DNA of 64,000 bases from an uncultured Ulvibacter sp. (GTDB lineage Bacteria > Bacteroidota > Bacteroidia > Flavobacteriales > Flavobacteriaceae): NCBI GenBank assembly GCA_913063405.1, contig CAJXZB010000007.1, forward strand, positions 1 through 64,000. The letters run 5' to 3'. Positions 7,655 through 15,447 of this stretch are shown here, one piece after another. The notes under the pieces were generated by a model. That model did no database searches. It saw nothing but the letters and a program-made list of their open reading frames with translations, and was not told the DNA's origin. The position numbers and the translations under genes were made by a program. Numbering within the stretch: the first letter of the stretch is position 1; each line of letters opens with the position of its first letter.

Positions 7655-7731
7655 TAAATAAACAAAATGTATATATTTGTAGTCAAATATGATTATTAAA
7701 AACTTTTTAACAATGCTTGATACTTCCAATC
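7655..7731. repeat. Direct repeat, right copy, cut by an IS end
   Basis: These 77 bases are identical to 1-77, including the promoter box (7672-7679), the ATG (7689) and the first 14 codons of the ATPase gene. At 7732 the sequence departs abruptly into GGTAATGGGTCAAATTAGTG. This looks like an IS terminus, so a second module copy may have been truncated by the insertion. Confidence 0.9.
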
Positions 7732-8640
7732 GGTAATGGGTCAAATTAGTGGACGGTCAAACAATCTAACGTAACTTATTGACTGTCAATATTAAATAAT
7801 GGTTTTCCTATCTAATTAGACCGAACATTAACCCTGTCCATGAAATAGATATGCTGTTAGATGGCTTAAAATATAGGTTTGTATAAGCCTTGTGTATTAA
7901 ATTAGTGGATGAAAAAGAAAATATGTCCCAAATGTACAGGAGTAAATACGGTTAAAAACGGTTTCCAAAATAACTCACAGAGGTATCAATGTAGAACCTG
8001 TAACAAATCCTTTCAGAGTAAATACTTCTATAAGGCTTATAAAAGAAATACTAATGAAATGGTAACCATTCTTTTGAAAGAAGGTTGTGGTATTCGAAGT
8101 ATTTCAAGAATATTACTGATATCCAAGAATACGGTTCTTTCCAGAATACTTAAAATTAGTTCGAAAATTAGGCGGCCTTTATTTTTTAATCTTGGATGCA
8201 AATTTGAAGTTGATGAACTTTGGACGTTCATTGGCAATAAGAATAAAATGACATGGGTTACCTATGCAATTGAAAGAGAAACCAGGGGTGTGATTGATTT
8301 TTTTGTTGGCACAAAATCAAAGAAAAACATAAAACCTTTGATGGATAAAGTTCTAGCATTGCAGCCAACAAGAATTTACACAGATCGACTAAATATATAC
8401 CCACCACTTATTCCGAAAGAAATCCATAGAGTCTTTAATTATTGTACAAATATTATTGAGCGAAAGAACCTCACTTTAAGAACCCACATTAAAAGATTAA
8501 GTAGAAGAACTATTTGTTATACTAGAAAACAAGAATATCTAGAGGCTCATTTAAAAATCTATTTTTGGGGATGATAAAGGGGATTTTAAAATTTAAAAAG
8601 CCGTAGTATGATTCTTAACTAAATGTCCAAGAATATAATT
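7732..8640 (+). mobile_element. IS1-family insertion sequence (right end uncertain)
   Basis: The left boundary is set where the direct repeat stops, at GGTAATGGGTCAAATTAG. An echo, AAATTAGTGGATG, lies just before the transposase at 7895-7907. An intact single-ORF IS1-type transposase follows. No matching inverted repeat was found by eye between 8575 and 8719, so the right end is approximate and may be deleted. Confidence 0.6.
7909..8574 (+). CDS. IS1-family transposase (single ORF)
   Basis: The protein has 221 aa. Residues 1-35 form a four-Cys zinc finger (CPKC...CRTCNKSF), the InsA-like part. Residues 50-85 are a helix-turn-helix (GIRSISRILLISKNTVLSRIL). The InsB-like DDE nuclease follows, with Asp in FEVDELWTFIGNK, Asp in YTDRLNIYPPLI and Glu in NIIERKNLTLRTHIKRLSRRT. 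E. coli IS1 needs a frameshift between insA and insB. Here the two parts are in one frame, as in several IS1-family elements of other phyla. The gene appears intact and full length. Confidence 0.9.
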   Translation: MKKKICPKCTGVNTVKNGFQNNSQRYQCRTCNKSFQSKYFYKAYKRNTNEMVTILLKEGCGIRSISRILLISKNTVLSRILKISSKIRRPLFFNLGCKFEVDELWTFIGNKNKMTWVTYAIERETRGVIDFFVGTKSKKNIKPLMDKVLALQPTRIYTDRLNIYPPLIPKEIHRVFNYCTNIIERKNLTLRTHIKRLSRRTICYTRKQEYLEAHLKIYFWG

Positions 8641-8719
8641 CGGGACATATCCTTACTCTATTTGTCCCAATTTAAATTGTTAATCTCTAATTTTATATAA
8701 CAATAGTAATCATGCCAGT

Positions 8720-9856
8720 ATGTTATTTACAAAAATTGTTGATTTTATATTAATCGCGGGTGTCATACAAGGATTTGTATTTAATTCGGTGACACTTCTA
8801 TTCCGCAAGCGATTTAGTATTGTTGTACTCTATTTGAATTTAGTTGTAGTCTTTATCTCACTAAATAATTTACAAGCTTGGTTAATAAATAAAGGATTCA
8901 CTTCTAATTTATTTTATATTGAAAATCTTCTGGTCCCTTGGTATTTTTTCGTTTTGCCAATGTTCTATGCTTTTATAATTCACTTTCTAGAGGTGGATAA
9001 GAAGTTTGTAGGCTTTGTAAAGTTTTCTATCGGGGTCTTTTTAATTGAGTTTATACTTCGAATAGGGGTTATATCATATGTTTATTTTTCAGTACCCAAC
9101 CAAGATGTTTCTTATATAGAAAAATATACGGCAGCAGAAGATATCTTTAATTTAGCCCTTAGTTTGGTGATATTCTACAAAGCTTTTGAACTTGTATTTA
9201 AAAGACGGGATGTTTATCACAAAATACTGAGTTATGACGATTTAAAGTGGCTTCGGTTATTTTTCAAAATAGGAGGATTGGTTATATTATTTTGGATTTT
9301 TGCCAAAGTGGGTGATTTTGTTTTTGACGTAAAATGGGGGTACAATATTTTGAGATTGAGCTCTTCATTACTTTTATACTGGATTGGTTATCAAGGTCTT
9401 TATCGTTATAATGTAGTTCAGGATCGCATCCAGTTAAGAAAACACATAACAAAAAACCAAAAGTTCATTGGTGTAGGCGTTGCCAAAATGAATGATAAAG
9501 GGGATATGGATAAACTTAGAATGGAATTTAATGAAATCCATTCTTGCGTCATTGAGAACAAAAAGTATCTAGACGCGGATTTAAGTCTGAGCAACTTAGC
9601 ATCGGATTTAAAACTTAGTACCAGCCATCTGTCTAAGGTCATAAACATGTGCAGTGGACAGAATTTTTCAGATTACATCAATTCATTACGTGTAGCTCAG
9701 GTCAAAAAAATAATAGCTGACCCCAGTTATAGAAATTATACCATGGTTGCCATTGGACTTGAATGTGGTTTCAATTCGAAATCTACATTCTACTCGGCGT
9801 TTAAAAAACTTACCTCAAAAACTCCATCGCAATATTTAGAAATGATAGCCGATTAA
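8720..9856 (+). CDS. Membrane-bound AraC-family transcriptional regulator
   Basis: The protein has 378 aa. About seven hydrophobic helices span residues 1-230, and a C-terminal AraC/XylS DNA-binding domain spans roughly 275-375. The domain shows two helix-turn-helix units (LSLSNLASDLKLSTSHLSKVINMCSG, then YTMVAIGLECGFNSKSTFYSAFKKLTSKTPSQY). This 7TM-AraC layout is common in Bacteroidota, where the membrane part is thought to sense a ligand or envelope state. The gene lies 159 bp upstream of the lipoprotein-rSAM-KAS III-hydroxylase set in the same direction, so it probably controls that cluster. The link is by position only. Confidence 0.85.
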   Translation: MLFTKIVDFILIAGVIQGFVFNSVTLLFRKRFSIVVLYLNLVVVFISLNNLQAWLINKGFTSNLFYIENLLVPWYFFVLPMFYAFIIHFLEVDKKFVGFVKFSIGVFLIEFILRIGVISYVYFSVPNQDVSYIEKYTAAEDIFNLALSLVIFYKAFELVFKRRDVYHKILSYDDLKWLRLFFKIGGLVILFWIFAKVGDFVFDVKWGYNILRLSSSLLLYWIGYQGLYRYNVVQDRIQLRKHITKNQKFIGVGVAKMNDKGDMDKLRMEFNEIHSCVIENKKYLDADLSLSNLASDLKLSTSHLSKVINMCSGQNFSDYINSLRVAQVKKIIADPSYRNYTMVAIGLECGFNSKSTFYSAFKKLTSKTPSQYLEMIAD

Positions 9857-10014
9857 TCGGTGTCCGAAATCTTCGCTGGACATCCAGATATATGGGTTGT
9901 GGATAATTTCGCACCCCTAGTCTTATTTCTCTCCCTATAATTGAATATTGAAAACAAATGGGCTTTGGTATTTTACTCATTTGCCAATCATAAGACCAGT
10001 TAAATCTATTTACT

Positions 10015-11715
10015 ATGAGAGCGTTTATAATTTTTTTAAAAGAACACCGGAACCCTTTTCGTATACTGAAATGGAAGTCCAAATTACGATCGTACATTGC
10101 TATTTCATTGTCCTTGGCGGTTCTAAACCTCACTATAGGGTGTAGCTACTATAATACGAAACCTGTTACGACGACTCCAGAAACCCTTGGAAAACATATA
10201 GAAGACTTTAATGAGGCTGGAAAATATGCCACAGTCCATTCTGGCGATACTATGTTCCATCTAGATAATATAGTCATAGACGCTGACAATCAAACCGTTT
10301 CTGGGATCGCGAGGGTGCTCAACTCGAAACATAATTATTCCAAAATCCTTAAAGAAAGGGGGAACAGGTATAAACATAGCCAACAGGATCCCATGAACGA
10401 GATTCATTTATACTTGGACATACCGTTATCCCATACGGTAGATGAGACGGTCACCATTCCATTAGTAAACATTTCCTCACTTTCCATAAACAAGCCAAAT
10501 ACTGGCAGATCGGTAGTCAATGTAATTATGGGAACTGTGGGGATATTGGCGGGACTAACCATTCTTGCCGTGGCCCTGAAAAGCTCATGTCCTTTTGTAT
10601 ATATTAAAGACGGTAATTCATATACATTCATGGGGGATTTATACCCTGGAGTCATTAGCCCAAACCTACAACATAATGATTATTTACCATTGCCCAATTT
10701 TAAGGCAGAGCATTCCGAATACACACTTATGATTACGAATGAATTGAAAGAGGTTCATCATACGGATCTGGCCGAACTTATAGTGATAGAACATGAAAAA
10801 GACACTCAGGTACTGCTCGATAGGAAGGGAGATGTTCAAACTTTTTTCAATCCAGCACTCCCTACTTCGGTTTATATGGACGATGTTATCCCCAATCTTC
10901 AACCAGCCTTGGAAAGTGATAATAATGTGTATCGTTTCGACAGCGAAATTGAGTCTGCGGAGAGCACCCGTAACTTAATCTTTACATTCGACCAACCCGA
11001 GAATGTCAAAAAGGGGAAACTTCTGCTAACCGTTAAAAATTCCCTTTGGTTAGACTACGTTTATGGAAAGTTCAACGAGCAATTTGGGGTTTATTTCAAT
11101 ACGTATCAGGAGTCTTACCAAAATGATCCTGTAGAAAAAAGCCGGGCGTGGGCTTCGGCACAACATCTCCCGTTATCCATATATATAGAAAAAGAGAATG
11201 GATGGGAATTGCAAGAAGAGATTAATGCGGTAGGCCCTCTGGCACAGCGTAACCTTGTTATTCCGTTGGACCTAAGTGGAATCAACTCCAAAACAGTTAA
11301 GCTTAAACTGGAAACAGGATTTATGTTCTGGGAAGTAGATCAACTGGGGATGGATTATTCTGAAAATAGACCCGTTACGGTTTCCCATTTAAAACCTTCC
11401 AAAGCTATTGACGAAACTGGGAAAGATGTGGCCCATTTACTGAGGGAAGCTGACCAGAACTATTTTACGCAGTCCAAAAACGGCAGCAAAGTGGTCGTCA
11501 CCTTTGCATCAGGGGCTGAAAATCCAGATAAGAAGCGATCGGTATTCATCAAGAACAAGGGATACTATAATTACATCCGCAATTACAAAGGGGTACCAGA
11601 TATCGACTACCTAAAATCCTTTGAACACGATGGCGCATTTACGCAGTTTGCCATAGAAAGATTCCAGGAAATGGTTAACAGCGAACAGGAATTGCTAGCC
11701 TGCGGTATTGAATAA
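10015..11715 (+). CDS. Large lipoprotein of unknown function in the rSAM/KAS III cluster
   Basis: The protein has 566 aa. A basic N-region (residues 1-30) leads into a hydrophobic segment and lipobox (AVLNLTIGCSYYN, Cys at about 43), giving an SPII lipoprotein. A second hydrophobic stretch (NVIMGTVGILAGLTILAVALKSSCPFVYI) lies near residue 170. The body is mixed alpha/beta with no recognised domain. The gene is followed 7 bp later by the radical SAM gene, so it is the first gene of a tight operon. It could be a surface or periplasmic scaffold, a substrate binder, or the target of the modifying enzymes. No family was recognised. Confidence 0.7.
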   Translation: MRAFIIFLKEHRNPFRILKWKSKLRSYIAISLSLAVLNLTIGCSYYNTKPVTTTPETLGKHIEDFNEAGKYATVHSGDTMFHLDNIVIDADNQTVSGIARVLNSKHNYSKILKERGNRYKHSQQDPMNEIHLYLDIPLSHTVDETVTIPLVNISSLSINKPNTGRSVVNVIMGTVGILAGLTILAVALKSSCPFVYIKDGNSYTFMGDLYPGVISPNLQHNDYLPLPNFKAEHSEYTLMITNELKEVHHTDLAELIVIEHEKDTQVLLDRKGDVQTFFNPALPTSVYMDDVIPNLQPALESDNNVYRFDSEIESAESTRNLIFTFDQPENVKKGKLLLTVKNSLWLDYVYGKFNEQFGVYFNTYQESYQNDPVEKSRAWASAQHLPLSIYIEKENGWELQEEINAVGPLAQRNLVIPLDLSGINSKTVKLKLETGFMFWEVDQLGMDYSENRPVTVSHLKPSKAIDETGKDVAHLLREADQNYFTQSKNGSKVVVTFASGAENPDKKRSVFIKNKGYYNYIRNYKGVPDIDYLKSFEHDGAFTQFAIERFQEMVNSEQELLACGIE

Positions 11716-11722
11716 TAGACCT

Positions 11723-12952
11723 ATGGAAACCAATATCGTACAAGGAGATTCTTTTGTTACAAAACAAAAGCCCTACAACTCCATTGGAGAAAAGAAAGTA
11801 GAACCAGTAATGCTTAGTGGAATAAGGAAAGAATGGGCCGAGTTCATTGTTCGATTGCATATGGGCCGAATTGCATTCAGGCATTTTAAAAATCCTTTTG
11901 TCCTTTTCAGAACATTGCGAAAGCTGGATCAATTAAGAAGGCAGGTCCTTGGGGATAACCGATTGAAGAAAATCGCAAAAGTGGACGGAAAGTACTATTG
12001 GGACCTATACACCCCAGGGTGTCCTTCGGTGGCATTTACCCGTTACATTGAGGGGGAAATCCATCGATTTTTACCTTTGAAGAGATCTGGAAATAGATTT
12101 ACCAATGTATTTCTTGCCATCACAAAAAAATGCTCTTTACGCTGTGAGCATTGCTACGAATGGGAATCACTTAACAAAAAGGAGGTCATGGGACTAGAGG
12201 ACCTTAAATTGGTCACCGCACAATTACAAGAACAGGGCATAGGGCAGATCCAATTTTCTGGGGGAGAACCCCTCTTGAGAATAAAAGACTTAAATGAAGT
12301 CATGCAGAGCGCCAAGAAAACCACCGAATTTTGGATCAATACCTCGGGGCACAAGTTTACGCACCAAAATGCCTATAGACTAAAGGAACATGGACTTACC
12401 GGTGCTACCATTAGTTTGGACCATTTTGAGGAAAATCATCACAATTTATTTCGGGGGAACCCTAAATCTTACGATTGGGCCATCTCGGCTACCAAAAATG
12501 CCCAAAAAGAAGGGATTGTAACGGGGTTATCCCTATGTGCAACAAAATCCTTTGTTACAGAGGATAACTTGATGAATTATCTGAAACTGGCAAAGAGAAT
12601 GGGGGTAAGCTTTGTTCAAATACTCGAACCGAGAGCAGTGGGGCATTATCAAGGGCACTGCGTAGATCTGAATCCAACGCATTTAAAAATTCTGGAAAAT
12701 TTTTACCGTCTTGTCAATTATGATCCTAAATTCAAGAACTATCCCATTGTTACCTATCATGGGTTTCACCAAAGAAGGGTAGGCTGTTTCGCTTCTGGAA
12801 ACCGCAGTTTTTATGTCGATACCAACGGTGACATCCATGCATGCCCATTTTGTCAGAAAAAGTCCGGAAGTGCTTTATCGCCCGAATTCAAAAACAGTAT
12901 AACTTCATTGAAAAAGGCAGGATGTCATGCCTTTGACGGTGCAACTATTTAA
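11723..12952 (+). CDS. Radical SAM/SPASM-type enzyme
   Basis: The protein is about 409 aa from ATG 11723; the frame opens at TTG 11708 inside the preceding gene. Residues 137-144 carry CxxxCxxC (Cys137, Cys141, Cys144), which binds the [4Fe-4S] cluster that cleaves S-adenosylmethionine. The SAM-binding FSGGEPLLR motif follows. The C-terminus has further Cys residues (GCFASGN, ACPFCQ, AGCHAF), typical of a SPASM or twitch auxiliary-cluster region. Such enzymes modify peptides or small molecules; no short precursor peptide gene was found nearby. It lies 10 bp before the KAS III-like gene, indicating a joint pathway. The substrate is unknown. Confidence 0.88.
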   Translation: METNIVQGDSFVTKQKPYNSIGEKKVEPVMLSGIRKEWAEFIVRLHMGRIAFRHFKNPFVLFRTLRKLDQLRRQVLGDNRLKKIAKVDGKYYWDLYTPGCPSVAFTRYIEGEIHRFLPLKRSGNRFTNVFLAITKKCSLRCEHCYEWESLNKKEVMGLEDLKLVTAQLQEQGIGQIQFSGGEPLLRIKDLNEVMQSAKKTTEFWINTSGHKFTHQNAYRLKEHGLTGATISLDHFEENHHNLFRGNPKSYDWAISATKNAQKEGIVTGLSLCATKSFVTEDNLMNYLKLAKRMGVSFVQILEPRAVGHYQGHCVDLNPTHLKILENFYRLVNYDPKFKNYPIVTYHGFHQRRVGCFASGNRSFYVDTNGDIHACPFCQKKSGSALSPEFKNSITSLKKAGCHAFDGATI

Positions 12953-12962
12953 ATCTATTAGT

Positions 12963-13856
12963 ATGGGAGCTCAATTAACCAATATCCAAGGATATTATGA
13001 ATATAAAGAACGCACCTCGGTTTCTGAGGTCAGGAATCAGGTATTCCTACTTGCACAGAAAGTGATGGACCCATTGATTGAATCGGGACTTCCCGAAGAT
13101 CTTAGCCATATCCTAATCGCAACCACATGTCCGGATCTTTTATCCCCTTCCTTAGGGCAGATGATCAAAGAGCATTATATTAAAGAACTCTCTCACTGCT
13201 TGTCTTTGGACATCGTACAGGGATGTGCTGGTGGGGTTTCTACCATGATCCTTGCCAGCCAACTTTCGGAAAGTTACCATTCTTCGGTACTTGTGGTGAA
13301 TGCGGATGCCGCGAGAAAAGCAACTTCTAAGAAAAGTAGCCTTCATAGGATTTTTGGGAATGGTTCTTTTGCGTGTCTAATAAGGAACAATGGTTCCAAA
13401 TACAAATTGATACATTCTAAATCCATTCAATACAAAGGATTACATGATGTTGTACAGGTGCATTTGGGGCATGATTCCGACGAAAAAATAAGGAAGGCCA
13501 AGCAAGAAATTTTCAACGATCCTAGAAAGTACTTGGGCTTAAGCCTAAACAAAGGACAGGCCTTAAGGCTTTTTGGGAAGGCAGAAAAGTTTTATAGAGA
13601 ATTCGTTGAGGAGTCACAACCACCTGAAATAATGATACTACACCAAGTAAACCCCTTAATCATGAAACATCTGGAAATTACCTTCCAGAAATATGGGGTG
13701 AAATTTATTGATATGTCGGGTAAAATTGGAAACTGTGGCGCTGCCTCGGTGGGAATTGCGCTAGACCTTATAAAGGAAGACATTAAGGGTAAAAGACTTA
13801 TGCTATGTAGTTTTGGAACAGGCGGCGTAATAACGGCTGGGCTATGGCAATGTTAA
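12963..13856 (+). CDS. 3-oxoacyl-ACP synthase III-like (FabH/KAS III) enzyme
   Basis: The protein is about 297 aa from ATG 12963; a frame start at 12927 would overlap the previous gene. The thiolase-fold catalytic triad is present: Cys88 in VQGCAGG, His227 in LHQVNP and Asn257 in GNCGAAS. The His-Asn spacing of 30 equals that of FabH. FGNGSFACLI and the terminal glycine-rich loop CSFGTGG are also typical. It should condense an acyl starter with malonyl-ACP or transfer an acyl group. It is shorter and more divergent than housekeeping FabH, and its operon (radical SAM, hydroxylase, lipoprotein) points to specialised lipid or polyketide-like chemistry. Confidence 0.85.
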   Translation: MGAQLTNIQGYYEYKERTSVSEVRNQVFLLAQKVMDPLIESGLPEDLSHILIATTCPDLLSPSLGQMIKEHYIKELSHCLSLDIVQGCAGGVSTMILASQLSESYHSSVLVVNADAARKATSKKSSLHRIFGNGSFACLIRNNGSKYKLIHSKSIQYKGLHDVVQVHLGHDSDEKIRKAKQEIFNDPRKYLGLSLNKGQALRLFGKAEKFYREFVEESQPPEIMILHQVNPLIMKHLEITFQKYGVKFIDMSGKIGNCGAASVGIALDLIKEDIKGKRLMLCSFGTGGVITAGLWQC

Positions 13857-13868
13857 ATAGGTATCACA

Positions 13869-14606
13869 ATGACTCAATTTGAACAGTCCTATAATTGGTG
13901 GTTAATCAGCTTAGCTATATTTCTATGTTACTTCGCGGTCATGGGAATAGCTTATATGGGGCTGTATAGGTTTCGAGAACACAATTTAGCTCGGTTTAAA
14001 TTACAAAAGGCAAATGCGTCAGTTCGCATCGTTCGTAAAGAAGTTCTTTTTTCGATAAGTACATTATGCATTTATGGCCTATCGAGCTGGATGGTGTTCG
14101 CTTTATATAGAAGTGGTTTTACGAAGATATACCTGGACTTTCAGGAATATGGAACAGCTTACTTTATTCTATCCCTTATCCTTATGATGGCAATACACGA
14201 CGCCTATTTCTATTGGACACATAGATTAATGCATCATGGGAAACTCTTTCGAACGGTTCATCGAGTGCATCATTGGTCTCACAATCCAACACCTTGGGCA
14301 TCTTTTTCTTTTCATCCTTTGGAAGCCGTTATCTCGCAAGGGCATATATTTATTATCATCTTTCTAATACCCTCCCATCCATTAGCCATATTTGGGTTAT
14401 TGGTTATTATGTTTGCCGTTAACCTTTTGGGACATTCGGGGTTTGAATTCTTTCCCAAGAAATTTTTGCTTGGAAAAGTGGGACGTTGGATTAATGCGTC
14501 CACATTCCACAACCTGCACCACCAGCGTTCGCAGCACAATTTTGGTCTGTATTTTACTTTTTGGGATAGAATTATGGGAACCTTTGAACCCAAAAAAAAG
14601 ACTTAA
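13869..14606 (+). CDS. Fatty acid hydroxylase/sterol desaturase superfamily membrane enzyme
   Basis: The protein has 245 aa and about four hydrophobic segments. The three histidine boxes of the di-iron superfamily are clear: HDAYFYWTHRLMHH (near 116), HRVHHWSHNPTPW (near 134) and HNLHHQRSQHNFG (near 215). The family uses O2 to hydroxylate or desaturate lipid substrates at the membrane. The gene begins 12 bp after the KAS III-like gene and closes the operon. A product made or extended by the synthase may be oxidised here. The substrate is unknown. Confidence 0.85.
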   Translation: MTQFEQSYNWWLISLAIFLCYFAVMGIAYMGLYRFREHNLARFKLQKANASVRIVRKEVLFSISTLCIYGLSSWMVFALYRSGFTKIYLDFQEYGTAYFILSLILMMAIHDAYFYWTHRLMHHGKLFRTVHRVHHWSHNPTPWASFSFHPLEAVISQGHIFIIIFLIPSHPLAIFGLLVIMFAVNLLGHSGFEFFPKKFLLGKVGRWINASTFHNLHHQRSQHNFGLYFTFWDRIMGTFEPKKKT

Positions 14607-14841
14607 TTGCTTATTTAAGGGGACTTTACAACTTAAGTGGATTTTTTGATTGTCTAAATTAAAAAATCACATCACAACCAATTGGGAACCTCAGACCAAT
14701 GGAGTAACTTTGGTATGAAAATTAGGTCAAAAATAGATTAATCGTTAAGTTTGAAATAAGAAATTAGTTCATTGAAATAACCCACCGTCCAAGATAGCGA
14801 GAGGTGTTTGAAAAGTGTAAAAGGCTTAAAAAATCAAGGGT
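14607..14841. other. Intergenic gap, no gene seen
   Basis: This AT-rich spacer separates the hydroxylase gene from the Rhs remnant. No open frame, terminator with a clear U-tract, or promoter box was convincing. Confidence 0.5.
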
Positions 14842-15093
14842 AGTTACTATCCATTTGGACTCAAACAAAAAGGATATAATAACGACGTTTCCCCTAATGG
14901 CAATAGCTTAGCGCAGAAATTTAAATTTCAAGGGAAGGAATTAAACGAAGAGTTGGGTTTAAACAGATACGATTTTGAAGCGAGAAATTACGATCCTTGG
15001 TTAGGAAGATGGGATAATATTGATCCGCTAGCGGAGGATTTTGTATCATACTCCCCAGTTAATTTTATAAGTAATTACGGAAAGCCACATTGA
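14842..15093 (+). pseudogene. Rhs core remnant without toxin tip
   Basis: An 83-codon frame encodes YYPFGLKQKGYNN, FQGKELNEELGLNRYDFEARNYDPWLGRWDNIDPLAE and SPVNFISNYGKPH, then stops. This is the conserved Rhs-associated core. Both the large N-terminal shell and the variable C-terminal tip are missing. An in-frame stop lies just upstream at 14827-14829. It is the second Rhs scar in the window, parallel to the one at 4635-5639, and marks this as a place of repeated cassette exchange. Confidence 0.85.
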
Positions 15094-15447
15094 CCTTTAT
15101 GTCAAGATGAACTTGTTATATTAGACAGGACATAAAGAAGAGAGTTATTTTATTAATTAACTCTATAACTAAAAAATATTAGAGAACATTCACCGTTTTT
15201 TGGCTTCTATGCAACAAGACCATAAAAAGTAATTATTTTCGAAAGAAAAACTCATAAATTAGTAGTTTAAAATTTGTTTTGAAAGAGGAAAAACAGCCTA
15301 AATTTTAGGAGGAAAAGCCTGTTAAAAAAGGGGGATTTTTCTGTTTACTGATGACGATTTTTAGAATAACTTTATTGACGTTTAATAATATCTCATCAAG
15401 TGCTTACTTGTATTGGCATGCTTTAGAAATCATAATATCTATCAAAC
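15094..15447. other. Intergenic leader region before the 1282-aa gene
   Basis: About 350 bp separate the Rhs remnant from the next gene. A short stem (AGAGTTA with TAACTCT, 15134-15156) is visible, and no gene. The promoter of the downstream pair should lie here, but no exact TAnnTTTG box was placed. Confidence 0.4.

Noticed and set aside
8575-8719. Search for a right inverted repeat of the IS1-type element
   Set aside because: Only weak similarity such as GGGACATA/TTTGTCCC was seen, which is a local stem and not a match to the left end, so no right end is claimed.
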